NCBI GenBank assembly: GCA_018398805.1
Contig: JAGFBZ010000012.1
Coordinates: forward strand, 2,263,621-2,327,620
DNA length: 64,000 bases
DNA from: Hirundichthys speculiger
Taxonomy: Eukaryota > Chordata > Actinopteri > Beloniformes > Exocoetidae
Reading direction: 5' to 3'
The position numbers and the translations under genes were made by a program. The number at the start of each line of letters is the position of its first letter. Within the stretch, counting starts at the first letter, position 1. Below are positions 1 to 12,861 of the stretch, piece after piece. A model generated the notes under the pieces. The model was given only the letters and a program-made list of their open reading frames with translations. It searched no databases and was not told the origin of the DNA.

Positions 1-3000
1 TTCCCACTGTTGTCTGGTGTTTGGTCAGGATGGGGAACGACAGAGTTAAGGGGTCGATCTGAGTCTGGTCCTGTTAACTAGTTGTTTCCCACTGTTGTCT
101 GGTTTTGTTCAGGATGGGGAACGACAGAGTAACGGGTCGAGTCTGAGTCTGGTCCTGTTAAACTAAGTTGTTTCCCACTGTTGTCTGGTGTTTGGTCGGA
201 TGGGGAACGACAGAGTTAACGGGTCGAGTCTGAGTCTGGTCCTGTTAACTAGGCGTTTCCCACTGTTGTCTGGTGTTTGGTCAGGATGAGGAACGACAGA
301 GTTAACGGGTCGAGTCTGAGTCTGGTCCTGTTAACTAGTGTTTTCCCACTGTTGTCTGGTGTTTGGTCAGATGGGAACGACAGAGTTAACGGGTCGAGTC
401 TGAGTCTGGTCCTGTTAACTAGTTGTTTCCCACTGTTGTCTGGTGTTTGGTCAGGAGGATGGGAACGACAGAGTTAACGGGTCGAGTCTGAGTCTGGTCC
501 TGTTAACTAGTCGTTTCCCACTGTTGTCTGGTGTTGGTCAGGATGGGAACGACAGAGTTAACGGGTCGAGTCTGAGTCTGGTCCTGTTAACTAGTTGTTT
601 CCCACTGTTGTCTGGGTTTGGTCAGGATGGGGAACGACAGTTAACGGGTCGAGTCTGAGTCTGGTCCTGTTAACTAGTTGTTTCCACTGTTGTCTGGTGT
701 TTGGTCAGGATGGGGAACGACAGAGTTAAAGGGTCGAGTCTGAGTCTGGTCCTGTTAACTAGTTGTTTCCCACTGTTGTCTGGTGTTTGGTCAGGATGGG
801 AACGACAGAGTTAACGGGTCGAGTCTGAGTCTGGTCCTGTTAACTAGTGTTTCCCACTGTTGTCTGGTGTTTGTCAGGATGGGAACGACAGAGTTAACGG
901 GTCGAGTCTGAGTCTGGTCCTGTTAGGCGTTTTCCCACTGTTGTCTGGTGTTTGGTCAGGATGGGGAACGACAGAGTTAACGGTCGAGTCTGAGTCTGGT
1001 CCTGTTAACTAGGTGTTTTGTTGGTGTTTGGTCAGGATGGGGACCAGATTACGGGTGTCTGAGTCTGGTCCTGTAACTGTTGTTTCCCAGGTCTGGTGTT
1101 TGGGGGGAACGACAGAGTTAAGGTCGAGTCTGAGTCTGTCCATTTGTTTCCTGTTGTCTGGTGTTTGGTCAGGAGGGGAACGACCGAGTTAACGGGTCGA
1201 GTCTGAGTCTGGTCCTGTTAATTGTGTTTCCCACTGTTGTCTGGTGTTTGGTCAGGATGGGGAACGACAGATTTAACGGGTCGAGTCTGAGTCTGGTCCT
1301 GTAACTAGTTGTTTCCCACTGTTGTCTGGTGTTTGGTCAGGAGAGGAACGACAGAGTTACGGGTCGAGTATGAGTCTGGTCCTGTTAACTAGTTGTTTCC
1401 CACTGTGTCTGGTGTTGGTCAGGATGGGAACGACAGAGTTAACGGTCAGTCTGAGTCTGGTCCTGTTAATTAGTTGTTTCCCACTGTTGTCTGGTGTTTG
1501 GTCAGGATGGGGAACGACAGAGTTAACGGGTCGAGTCTGAGTCTGGTCCTGTTAACTAGTTGTTTCCCACTGTTGTCTGGTGTGTGGTCCTGGGGACGAC
1601 AGAGTTAACGGTCGAGTTGAGTCTGGTCCTGTTAACTAGTTGTTTCCCACTGTTGTCTGGTGTTGGTCAGGATGGGAACGACAGAGTTAACGGGTCGAGT
1701 CTGAGTCTGGTCCTGTTAAATTTGTTTCCACTGTTGTCTGGTGTTTGGTCATGGGAACGACGAGTTCACGGGTCGAGTCTGAGTCTGGTCCTGTAACTAG
1801 TTTTTCCCACTGTTGTCTGGTGTTTGGTAGGATGGGGAACGACAGAGTTAACGGGTCTAGTCTGAGTCTGGTCCTGTTAACTAGTTTTCCCACTGTTGTC
1901 TGGTGTTTGGCAGGATGGGGAACGACAGAGTTGGTCGAGTTGTCGTCGGTCCTGAGTCCTGGTCCGTAACTAGTTGTTTCCACTGTTGTCTGGTGTTTGG
2001 TCAGGATGAGGAACGACAGAGTTAACGGGTCGAGTCTGAGTCTGGTCCTGTTAATTAGTTGTTTCCCACTGTGTCTGGTGTTTGGTCAGGATGGGAACGA
2101 CAGAGTTAACGGGTCGAGTCTGAGTCTGGTCCTGTTAACTAGTTGTTTCCCACTGTTGTCTGGTGTTTGGTCAGGATGGGGAACGACAGAGTTAACGGGT
2201 CGAGTCTGAGTCTGGTCTGTTAACTAGTTCGTTTCCCACTGTTGTCTGGTGTTTGGTCAGGATGGGGAACGACAGAGTTAACGGGTCGAGTCTGAGTCCT
2301 GGTCCTGTTAACTAGTTGTTTCCCACTGTTTGTCTGGTGTTTGGTCAGGATGGGGAAACGACAGAGTTAAACGGGTCGAGTCTGAGTCTGGTCCTGTTAA
2401 CTAGTTGTTTCCCACTGTTGTCTGGTGTTTTGGTCAGGATGGGGAACGACAGAGTTAACGGGTCGAGTCTGAGTCTGGTCCTGGTTTAACTAGTCGTTTC
2501 CCACTGTTGTCTGGTGTTTGGTCAGGATGGGGAACGACAGAGTTAACGGGTCGAGTCTGAGTCTGGTCCTGTTAACTAGTCGTTTCCCACTGTTGTCTGG
2601 TGTTTGGTCAGGATGGGGAACGACAGAGTTAACGGGTCGAGTCTGAGTCTGGTCCTGTTAACTAGTTTCCCACTGTTGTCTGGTGTTTGGTCAGGATGGG
2701 GACGGACAGAGTTAACGGTCGGTCGAGTCTGAGTCTGGTCTGTTAATTAGTGTTTCCCACTGTGTTGGTCTGGTGTGTTTGGTCAGGATGGGGAACGACA
2801 GAGTTAACGGGTCGAGTCTGAGTCTGGTCCTGTTAACTAGTCGTTTCCCACTGTTGTCTGGTGTTTGGTCAGGATGGGGAACGACAGAGTTAACGGGTCG
2901 AGTCTGAGTCTGGTCCTGTTAACTAGTTGTTTCCCACTGTTGTCTGGTGTTTGGTCAGGATGGGGAACGACAGAGTTACGGGTCGAGTCTGAGTCTGGTC

Positions 3001-5129
3001 CGTTAACTAGTGTCCCACTGTGTCTGGTGTTGGTCAGGATGGGGAACGACAGAGTTAACGGGTCGAGTCTGAGTCTGGTCCTGTTAACTAGTTGTTTCCC
3101 ACTGTTGTCTGGTGTTTGGTCAGGATGGGGAACGACAGAGTTAACGGGTCGAGTCTGAGTCTGGTCCTGTTAACTAGTTGTTTCCCACTGTTGTCTGGTG
3201 TTTGGTCAGGATGGGGAACGACAGAGTTAACGGGTCGAGTCTGAGTCTGGTCCTGTTAACTAGTTGTTTCCCACTGTTGTCTGGTGTTTGGTCAGGATGG
3301 GGAACGACAGAGTTAACGGGTCGAGTCTGAGTCTGGTCCTGTTAATTAGTTGTTTCCCACTGTTGTCTGGTGTTTGGTCAGGATGGGGAACGACAGAGTT
3401 AACGGGTCGAGTCTGAGTCTGGTCCTGTTAATTAGTGTTTCCCACTGTTGTCTGGTGTTTGGTCAGGATGGGGAACGACAGAGTTAACGGGTCGAGTCTG
3501 AGTCTGGTCCTGTTAATTAGTTGTTTCCCACTGTTGTCTGGTGTTTGGTCAGGATGGGGAACGACAGAGTTAACGGGTCGAGTCTGAGTCTGGTCCTGTT
3601 AACTAGTTGTTTCCCACTGTTGTCTGGTGTTTGGTCAGGATGGGGAACGACAGAGTTAACGGGTCGAGTCTGAGTCTGGTCCTGTTAACTAGTTGTTTCC
3701 CACTGTTGTCTGGTGTTTGGTCAGGATGGGGAACGACAGAGTTAACGGGTCGAGTCTGAGTCTGGTCCTGTTAATTAGTTGTTTCCCACTGTTGTCTGGT
3801 GTTTGGTCAGGATGGGGAACGACAGAGTTAACGGGTCGAGTCTGAGTCTGGTCCTGTTAATTAGTTGTTTCCCACTGTTGTCTGGTGTTTGGTCAGGATG
3901 AGGAACGACAGAGTTAACGGGTCGAGTCTGAGTCTGGTCCTGTTAATTAGGCGTTTCCCACTGTTGTCTGGTGTTTGGTCAGGATGAGGAACGACAGAGT
4001 TAACGGGTCGAGTCTGAGTCTGGTCCTGTTAATTAGTTGTTTCCCACTGTTGTCTGGTGTTTGGTCAGGATGAGGAACGACAGAGTTAACGGGTCGAGTC
4101 TGAGTCTGGTCCTGTTAATTAGTTGTTTCCCACTGTTGTCTGGTGTTTGGTCAGGATGGGGAACGACAGAGTTAACGGGTCGAGTCTGAGTCTGGTCCTG
4201 TTAACTAGTTGTTTCCCACTGTTGTCTGGTGTTTGGTCAGGATGGGGAACGACAGAGTTAACGGGTCGAGTCTGAGTCTGGTCCTGTTAATTAGGCGTTT
4301 CCCACTGTTGTCTGGTGTTTGGTCAGGATGGGGAACGACAGAGTTAACGGGTCGAGTCTGAGTCTGGTCCTGTTAACTAGTCGTTTCCCACTGTTGTCTG
4401 GTGTTTGGTCAGGATGGGGAACGACAGAGTTAACGGGTCGAGTCTGAGTCTGGTCCTGTTAACTAGGCGTTTCCCACTGTTGTCTGGTGTTTGGTCAGGA
4501 TGGGGAACGACAGAGTTAACGGGTCGAGTCTGAGTCTGGTCCTGTTAACTAGTCGTTTCCCACTGTTGTCTGGTGTTTGGTCAGGATGGGGAATGACAGA
4601 GTTAACGGGTCGAGTCTGAGTCTGGTCCTGTTAACTAGGCGTTTCCCACTGTTGTCTGGTGTTTGGTCAGGATGGGGAACGACAGAGTTAACGGGTCGAG
4701 TCTGAGTCTGGTCCTGTTAACTAGTCGTTTCCCACTGTTGTCTGGTGTTTGGTCAGGATGAGGAACGACAGAGTTAACGGGTCGAGTCTGAGTCTGGTCC
4801 TGTTAACTAGGCGTTTCCCACTGTTGTCTGGTGTTTGGTCAGGATGAGGAACGACAGAGTTAACGGGTCGAGTCTGAGTCTGGTCCTGTTAACTAGTTGT
4901 TTCCCACTGTTGTCTGGTGTTTGGTCAGGATGAGGAACAACAGAGTTAACGGGTCGAGTCTGAGTCTGGTCCTGTTAACTAGTTGTTTCCCACTGTTGTC
5001 TGGTGTTTGGTCAGGATGAGGAACGACAGAGTTAACGGGTCGAGTCTGAGTCTGGTCCTGTTAACTAGGCGTTTCCCACTGTTGTCTGGTGTTTGGTCAG
5101 GATGGGGAACGACAGAGTTAACGGGTCGA
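1..5129. repeat. 86-bp satellite array (about 60 units, right end of array)
   Basis: Head-to-tail copies of an 86-bp unit. The period was measured directly: the string TTTCCCACTG starts at 3181 and again at 3267. Each unit carries GAACGACAGAGTTAACGGG, then GAGTCTGAGTCTGG, then CTGTTAACTAG, so GTTAAC occurs twice per unit. Units from about 3100 to 5129 are nearly identical and differ at a few diagnostic sites: TTG, TCG or GCG after CTAG; AACTAG or AATTAG; GATGGGG or GATGAGG. Units from about 600 to 2200 carry many single-base and short deletions. The array enters from the left edge and stops at 5129, where unique sequence starts at TGGAACCTG. Because 86 is not a multiple of 3, short open frames along it are period artefacts. 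No function is assigned. Confidence 0.97.
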
Positions 5130-8100
5130 TGGAACCTGTTAGGAACTCTGAATCTGGACTCACTGGATGAACAGTTGAACTGGACTGGAAAACCCTCTGG
5201 TACCCGGGGGAGATTAATTTGCAATTTTTTGCTCTTTTTTCAAAGTTTTACATAAGAAGTGATTTCAAAAAGTTTGTCCTTTCTTTCATGAATTTGAACC
5301 TTCTGTTCGACTGAAATCAGCCCATGTAAAACCAGAGAGAGTCTCAACACCAGCTTCTGTCTCCAAGGGACTGAAAAATGCTCATCGGCTTCCATTCAGA
5401 CCACTGTTTTTGATCCAGAAGCTACTAAGGAAAGGAATCCTGCTTTTCTTTTATTTCTGGGCTTCGTTTGAGAGTGGACGCTTTTAATTTTCAACCCAGT
5501 TATTATTTTGTATCTTGACGTCATTTTTGTCATATTTGGAAGAGAGAGAAAACAGGTTTTTCCAGTAGACTGCAGGGTCAAACTGCTCCCTCCTCGGGTC
5601 GGTCTGGGTGATCTGTGTGCGTGCACGTGCATTACATGACCTGACACAGGAGTCAGTGCACGTCCAGGTGTCGTGCGTGAGACGTGCACAGCCTAAATCC
5701 CCCAGCTGTTCAGGCTCAGGTGTGGGCAGCAGCTGCACCTGCAGGACGTCGGCGTACGTGGGGAAGCAGGTGAGTGACAGGTGTGAGACGCTGCTTTATA
5801 ACCTGAACAGTTACTGACGTGTAACAGCCTGCAACAGTAACAAAGTAAAACAATTTTTATGTTGTTCAATGAAGGAAAAAAAAAAAAATTTGTGCCAGAA
5901 AATCTTGTTTGTTCACATCACAAACATGGCGTTTAGACAGTTTAAGATTATGACGATTATTGAGTGTTTGGTATCTTTGTTTACGGTTCAAGTTGATGAA
6001 ATACAACAAATAAAAAAAAAAATATAAAGTATAACCTTTATTTTGACACGAACATCTTTAAGTGGCTGTGCTGCGTTTGTTTTCTGCTCAAAGTGCTTTT
6101 AGATCTGTTTTATTGTGAACTGTTGCCAAACTAATGAAGTGAAATAAAATGAGTCGTTTATTCTGACACTACTAAGACTCTCGTGTCTAAAAATGACTTA
6201 ATTATTGTATTCAACTTTTTCTTGTCAAACACCAACTTTCATTTACACATAAAAACTATTATCTCATTATTGTAATTATGTTTTTCTTCTTTTTCTACAG
6301 CTTTATTTTCTAGTATTGTATTTCTTCTTTGTTAATAAACTCTTGACTTCATTCTCACATTTTTTCTGATGAAAAATAATGACTTTATTCTTTTAATAAC
6401 AATGTGTTCCTTAAGAAAGGAATTTTTGTTCTTGTCTGCTGTGGTTTTCTTCTGCAGTTATGACTTTATTGTCATAACTCTTCACTTTTTTAACCTTTTA
6501 GTATTAAGCTTCCATAAATCAAAGACTATTTTCACATGAAATTGCAGTTCTGTTCTTGTGATGTTTGAGTTTATTCTTGGAGTTTCAGAATGACTTTATT
6601 AATCTCAAACTGTTATCAATACAAGCTTCCCAGCAGAGAAAATAAAAGCCTGAAAAACAATAAAGAAATTAGTGAATGGAAACGTTCCTTCATCCTCTGA
6701 TGGTTAGTTCGCTTCATCCAGAAGAACCTGAAGAAAAATAACGCTTCAACGCTTCGACTGAAGGACGATTTTGACCAGCAAACGTTTGTCAGGTTTAGAA
6801 CGACACTGAAACGAGTCACTTCAGGACGATTTGATCGTACACATATTTGACTGTACGAGTATTTGACCTTCGCATGTTTGACCGTACGCGTGATTGACAA
6901 TACGAGTATTTGACCGTACAAGTATTTGAGAGTACAAATATTTGATGGTACGCTTATAGAACTTATTCTTATTGACCGTATGAGTATTTGACCATATGCT
7001 TTTAGACTGTTAGTGTATTTGACGGTACGTGTAATTGACAGTTCGCGTGTTTGAACTTACGGTATCTGACCGCACAAATATTCACCGTTACGAATATTTG
7101 ACCGTAACTTTCTGGGAACTTTCACCTTAAGTTGGTGACACTTCTGGTAAAATGTCTTCTTTCTGACGTGTTTTATTTTAATCAGAGTGTCAGTTGACGC
7201 GGACGTCAAACTCATCCTGGAGGCTTTTCGAAACATTTCCCATGATTTTGCTCATTATGAGGCTCTGTGGGATGTACGGGCGACTGTCTCCAAACGTAGG
7301 AGGAACTGACCTCTCAGTTTAGCGGGAAGTGGAACGGGAGCAATGATGTCCGTCTTCTCTTTGTTTTTTTTGTTCTGAAGTAATTGAGCGCGAGGAACTT
7401 CGCAGAAGCCGCCATGTTCACGTTGATGAGGAAGCAGCGACTCAGTGAGCTGCTTTGTTTTACCTGAGAGGGAAGACTTAACTGCTCAGTCTGATGTTGG
7501 TGATCAGGAATCAATCATGAATGTGCTGAATGACCTGTGAAGTCATGATTAGCTCCAGATTCGCTGCTGTGGCTTCTCCAGACGGATTTCAGGAAAACGG
7601 TTATCATCTATGATGTAGTCCTGAATTATGAAACAATAGGAGGGTCTATTGTGAACGGTGCGAGTTACTGGAACAACTCTGATGTTGCGTCACTGTTGAG
7701 GCAGCTCTGATGAAAGCCGACTCACATAAATTACTGTTATTTGTCTGTCAGAGTACAAAGTAGAGAGTTCTCTGTTTTGTTTTTTCTTTCATGTCAGTCA
7801 CATGCCAGACTGCTGAAATGGTCTAGTTTTCTTTCCTCGTATCCCAGACTTCTGCTGCTGCTGCGTGACAGGTGTTACTTTTGAACTCTAACAAACTGTG
7901 TTGGCTTTGTTTTATTGATCCAACAGCTTCCTCTTCCTCTCCTTACTCGATCATACACTGTCCTGTTTGTCTGTTTGTCATCTCCTCTGCTCCTCTCTCC
8001 AGATCTGCTCAGTAAGTTGCCATCATAACCAAAGTCTTTTTAAATCTGTATAAAATTAAATCTGAATAAAATGATCGTGTCTTGAGAATTTCCCCTATGA

Positions 8101-8139
8101 TAACTCAGCTTTTGCAGCTGGTTCAACGTTCCTATATCA
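5130..8139. other. Gene-free interval, copy A
   Basis: No coding region was recognised. The interval holds unique sequence next to the satellite, a GC-richer patch at about 5590-5800 that ends in a splice-donor-like AAGCAG/GTGAGTG at about 5770, AT-rich sequence at 5860-6610 with repeated TGACTTTATT motifs (about 6380, 6461 and 6591), and a 16-bp minisatellite listed separately. The same sequence recurs at 17617-20640. Confidence 0.7.
6834..7112. repeat. Degenerate 16-bp minisatellite, copy A
   Basis: Repeated blocks of the form ACGAGTATTTGACCGT, ACAAGTATTTGAGAGT and ACAAATATTTGATGGT follow each other with a 16-bp period, with degenerate units on both sides. The same array lies at about 19340-19613. 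Confidence 0.75.
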
Positions 8140-8325
8140 TGATTTTTAGGTTGAAGGGTTGTTGCCCTTCAACTGGAAGGTTGCTGGTTCAGTTCCCAGT
8201 CCTAGCCCCAGTCCCAGTCCCAGTCCCAGTCCTGGATAAATGGAGCTGGTTGAGTCAGGGAGGGCGTCTGCCATAAAAACCGATGCCAATCAATCAATAT
8301 GGGGAACGCGATGCTCCCCTGTGGT
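8140..8325 (+). mobile_element. tRNA-derived SINE (probable), copy A
   Basis: A tRNA-like head carries a B-box-like GGTTCAGTTCC at about 8185. A (CAGTCC)n tract follows at 8194-8233. The tail (GAGTCAGGGAGGGCGTCTGCC, then AAAACCGATGCCAA) resembles the RTE-like 3' tail of fish SINEs such as those ending GGGCATCTGGCGTAAAAAC. The family is called from memory of tail motifs, so this is moderate confidence. In copy B the ERV sits inside this SINE. Confidence 0.5.
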
Positions 8326-8527
8326 CATTGCATCTACCTCATTGAGCTGTTTCTATTATTTTCCTGTTTTCAAATGAATCGCTGTTTGTTTCTGTTCATC
8401 TGTTGAATTATAAGAAATTTGCGATAAAGCCAGTCTGTCTCACAGCTCCAGATACAAGCTGTGTATTTCCTGTCTCCTCTGAAACGTAATTCATCTACCA
8501 GCCGGTACCGGTAATGACCTGCAGGGC

Positions 8528-8830
8528 TCATTCTCGGTCACGATGAGCAACAACCAGGCCGGACAGTCGCTGGCTCCCATTAGTCACCTCACTGAGGATT
8601 CTCTGTTGTGTTTTTGGAGTCATCTGAGCTGGACGTCCACTTCTAGGAAGAGTAGCCAGTGAACTACTGTTTACTGTAACAGTAAAAGCATTTACAGACC
8701 CTAACCCATTGGTGGACATCTGTGGACTGTTGGATGCCCAAACACTCCGAGATGACTCTGCATCCCTTTCCAGCCTCATGCAGATCGATTTCTCTTGATT
8801 GCATGTCTTCAGAGATCCTCTGCGATGCAT
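8528..8830 (-). pseudogene. Tc1-like transposase remnant, N-terminal part, copy A
   Basis: A minus-strand open frame of 100 codons contains ATLPRSGRPAQMTPKTQQRI. This matches the GRPR-type linker between the two DNA-binding domains of Tc1/mariner transposases (family pattern: ANLPRSGRP, then a K/R-rich stretch, then REV). Upstream, helix-turn-helix-like coding is visible only in another frame, so the reading frame is broken. The DDE catalytic domain is absent. It is a short dead remnant of a DNA transposon; the same remnant lies at 29316-29618. Confidence 0.8.
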
Positions 8831-10968
8831 GATTCGTATCAGTAGATGCTTCTTACAGACACCAAAGTGAATCTACTCTTCCAGACTCATTTATTGGACT
8901 CCTGCTGTTAAATTACCAACCCCGACCAAAGTAAATAGTTAATACTTGCTTTGTCCTTTGGCAGTAATCCGTAGAAGCTCCCAGGGCCTGCTCCTCTGAT
9001 CGTCTCAGGGTTGTCTGTTTGTAAATGGTTTTGACATGCGTTTCTGGCTCCAGCATGCTGAGGGAATCGATGTTGACTGGTTCTGCCCGAGGTTGTAATT
9101 ATTCCATGAAAATGTGTGTTTCCTGTGTTTTCTCCTGCAGACTGTTGTTCTTTTCGTCCTCGTTAGAGAGCGGTTTTTGTTTTATCCTTCTCCACAGGCG
9201 GCTCATTACACCTGAGGAGCTTTCCGAGTCTCGCATCGACATCCTTTCCCGGGTCTTTTTCACACCACATCATTAAAATTGTTGCATTTGTTTTCAGGAA
9301 TGTTTACCTAATCACATCCAAGGGTTTCGGTGGCATAAACAGCAATTAATTTTCCATAAGCTGCATTTCAGTTAATTCAGCCTGAACTCTTTCTAGTTTT
9401 AGTTACAGCACTTGAGTTAATGGTTCTGCTAATATTTCAGGTAGGTAGCGTAAGTGTGACGTACAAAAAACAACAGTGAAGAAGGGCTTAAATAAGAGGG
9501 GGACTACTGGCATGAATTTCAAAGCTCCCAGCACAAACCACAAAAGTTTTTCATTGTTACTCCTGCTGCATTTGCATCTGTCTTTGTTTGCTGCAGAGTG
9601 CGAGAGCTCAGAGGCCTGAGTGTGGTGGCAGGATGACACTAAGTCAACGGGGCTTGTTGCAGCTTGTGAGGGAGGCTTGGGAACAAAGATAAGGGCCTCT
9701 TAACATGCCGCATTCAAGGAAGAGCTCAGGTGTCAGCCAGTTTTTAAGTCCCCACTTTTGACTCTGCATAAAAAAAATACCGTTTCACTGAGCTCATGGG
9801 AGCTTAGCGGTGAGACAAACACAGTTTTGTGGAAGTCAGGTGCAGCTGCCATCACTCTCAGTTTACAATCGGCAACTAAATCAAATACGTCTGCGACCGT
9901 AAAACCGCTGACTGTCTCCTCGTAGAGCTGGGTGAGGATCAGTACTTAAAATTTACATGTGCACACATACTTTGATGCTACAGCAATTATTCAGACCTGC
10001 ACAAAACAAAAAAAACACCACATACTGTCTCCAGACGGGACAACGGCCTCAACCTTTGTTGGTACCCAGTGTGAAACAAATATATTCCACAACTATCACA
10101 GTTTCAAAGCACCAATAGGAAGGCAGCGGGGTGGAAGCTGGCGCTACAGCCAGACGGAACCTGGCGTGTTAGGAGGCAGAACTCATCTGGGGTTTTGCAG
10201 ACGAACGTCTTTTTCTCTGTGGCTTCCTGGAGTTATTCCAGTAGAAATAGACAGGATCGCCACTCAACTGGAGGAACTGGAGGAAGCCATGGGAGAGAAA
10301 TACGCCGGAGGAATGTGAGTTACATGTCATATTTGGTGGTAGTCAGGTTGGCCTGGTTCTTTTGATTTGGAGACAAACAGTTTGTATAATTCCTCTGGAT
10401 TCAGCTTTGATTTCCAGGGAGCAGTTCCAACAAATGAAGACACTGCCTCTGGACGTCACTGAACAGCAATCCAACCAGAGAAGGAAAGTGATGCAGCCAT
10501 CTCTTCAGTAGTGGATGTTGGAGGCTCCTGTATGAAGCATCACATCCGGTGAAACGTCACATTTCTGGTGGAAATGATGAACAAGAGGGTCCAAGTGGAT
10601 ATGGGGCTGTCCAGGTTTCTAAATGTTGTCCAGGGATTTGTCAGTCACAGTTAGATAGGGTTAGACATAAAGAAAGACAGAAATACCCAATACCCAATCC
10701 AGTAGTTTTTAATCCCTTGAATCTCTTCAGATATTTCTAAACACATATAAAAGGCCTCTAATGGTCTTAAGTTAGCTTGGTTAAGACTCTACACAGCGGT
10801 CGTGAACTAGTCTGTACATTAGACATTTTTTTTTCTTCCAGGTGAGCCTTTAGTTTTGTAAAAGATTTTAGGAATGAGTAAATCTCGGTGATTCAGATGG
10901 CTAAATCTAATTGTAAAGTTGAACTACGGTGGTTCCCACTGGAATGGACTTTCGCTTGACACCAAAAA
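8831..10968. other. Gene-free interval, copy A
   Basis: No gene was recognised. A weak exon-like stretch lies at 10242-10314: acceptor TTATTCCAG, a glutamate-rich frame with ATQLEELEEAMGEKY, and donor AAT/GTGAGT. In copy B the donor is lost and the GAACTGGAG unit is expanded, so this is not called as a gene. The matching copy B interval is 29619-31747. Confidence 0.6.
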
Positions 10969-11393
10969 TGTCATGTCCTGGGTCGGCCATGACAGCCCTG
11001 TGTGTATCTGTGTCTGTCAAGTTGGCGTCTCTCCCTGTCTTTAGTGGTTCCTGTTTTACTTTCAAAGGTCTGTGTTGTCTCCGTTGTTTTCTGATTTGCT
11101 TCCTTCCTTTCATTACCCTGATTCCCTGCACCTGCCTCTCATTTGATCCCTTGTGTATTTAAGTCTTGTCATTTTTCCCTGTCCTCCGTGGGTCCATTAG
11201 TCTCTATACGTGTGTTGCAGTCCTGCCTTTTTCCCTCTTGTCATCCGCCTGGACTTTGAGTTAAGTGTGTTTTTGCATTTTTGGACTGTTGCATTTTGCA
11301 TTTTGGATTTTGTGTTCTGGTAATAAACCCCTTTTCATTTTGAGATCTCCTGCTCTTGGGTCCTCCTTCATCCATCCACAGCACACCATGACA
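10969..11393 (+). mobile_element. Solo LTR, Gypsy-like, copy A
   Basis: A 425-bp segment begins TGTCATG and ends CATGACA, giving the TG...CA ends and short inverted termini of an LTR. It contains a TATA-like TGTATTTAAGTC at about 11153, a transcript-start-like region, and AATAAA near 11325. The flanks are AAAA on both sides. No internal retrotransposon sequence is attached, so it is a solo LTR left by LTR-LTR recombination. The superfamily is inferred from the ends and length. The copy B counterpart is 31748-32172. Confidence 0.65.
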
Positions 11394-12861
11394 AAAACAC
11401 CTTCTGTCATGCATAAACAATCACCTTTCAAAAACAGAAGCCTACATTTAATTAAGGCCTGATATCCTTAAAAGTAATTATTTGAGGGACTGCGGTTTTA
11501 GACTTCAACATCCTGAACTCTGCAAACCAGATGATGGTGACAATGTGAATTGTGAAGAAGAGGAGGACCGCAAATCGCAGGTGTTTTTGGGTGACGTTTG
11601 TGAGGCAGCTCTTAGAAAAGGAAGTCATTGCAGTTTGTCCATGTAAACTGATCCACTTCTGAAGTTTAACATCTTTGGTTGGGACATGAAGACTTTAAGG
11701 GCTGTAGCTGGACATGATTTGTTTTCTTGAGGTTTAAGGAACAAGGACAAAGTCACAAGAAACTCAAGTGCAGAATACTTCTGTGTTTCCGCATAAACCA
11801 CGCCCACTTCAGATTTCTGACCAATCACACCAATAGTTGTTGGACACCAGACGAGAGAAAAGTTCTGCCTAGATGATGCCAGAAAAGGATGACATCAATC
11901 TTTTCACGTGGCTGGTCGAACGGGTAGAACATGTCGGGTCTGCCATCTTCACCAGAAGCTTCTCCTCATTTCTGAAGTTTTCTCCTCTAGCTAATTTCTC
12001 ATTAGATGTATTGGTCAACCCTCGAGTAGCCGGGGTTGGTTTCTTCAGCCTTCTACGTAGAACCAGACTCTTCAAGAAGAACTGGGTTTCCTGAAGAGTG
12101 AAGCCATGTCTTGTAACACGCCTACATCTTTTAGACATGTTTAAATAAATAAATAAAAACAACAAGAACTTTACTTTCATCAGAGAGAGCCTTTTGGTAA
12201 AATCTCAGAATATCTACACTGTGACATGTGGTCAGACTGACCCAGAACATGTTGTGTTGTCGGACTGAGCAGGACAGGACGGTCGTCTCTGCTGCCATCA
12301 AATCCTCTGCCTCTGTTTCCTCGCAGGGAGTCACAGCCTGAGTTTCTTTCAGCTCTGCAGATAAAAGAGCATTGATTGAGCTCCTACAAGCTTCGCATGA
12401 ATATCGACGCCAGTAACTCTCCTGCATCTTTCTGTCCTTGGAGCATCTAATATTCCCACAGTCGCTCCACCGAAGATCATAAACGGAGAGGAGAATAATT
12501 AAGAGTGAAATTTTCTCATCCTAAGTTTGAGTTGACACATTTATAGGATGGAAACACATTCACAGCAGTAAAATTATATCTAATAGAGAAGTTAAATGGG
12601 TTGTTTTGGAGAAGTGGACCCGTAGGCCAACAGCAGTGAGGCACTTAAAAATAATAGGAGTGAACTTTATTAAACAAAACCAAGAGCTCTGCTAATCCAT
12701 GGTCCAAAACTCAGCGATGAGTGAGGCAGGAACCGAGAAACTACACATAACGGCAAAGACGATGATCCAAAAAGGAGCAGAACATGTCTGGATGGATGAA
12801 TGCAGAGGAAAGAGAGGCCTTCAGGGGCTGTTCTGGTCGAAGGCCCAAGGACGAGGCTCAC
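11394..12861. other. Gene-free interval, copy A
   Basis: No gene or element was recognised. Short open frames exist on both strands around 11870-12180, but none resembles a known family. The copy B counterpart is 32173-33649. Confidence 0.6.

Noticed and set aside
277..3158. Plus-strand open frames of 66-97 codons along the satellite
   Set aside because: They repeat the 86-bp period with frame changes at each unit. They are artefacts of the tandem repeat.
1..5129. A CRISPR array (regular repeats with variable bases between)
   Set aside because: There are no unique spacers; the whole 86-bp unit is repeated and the setting is a vertebrate genome.
5590..5817. Open frame ending at an AAGCAG/GTGAGT donor-like site
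   Set aside because: No recognisable protein similarity and no partner exon. Conservation in copy B is expected from the duplication alone.
10242..10314. Possible short exon with acceptor and donor signals
   Set aside because: The donor and 3' half are not conserved in copy B, the core is a GAACTGGAG repeat, and no neighbouring exon was found.
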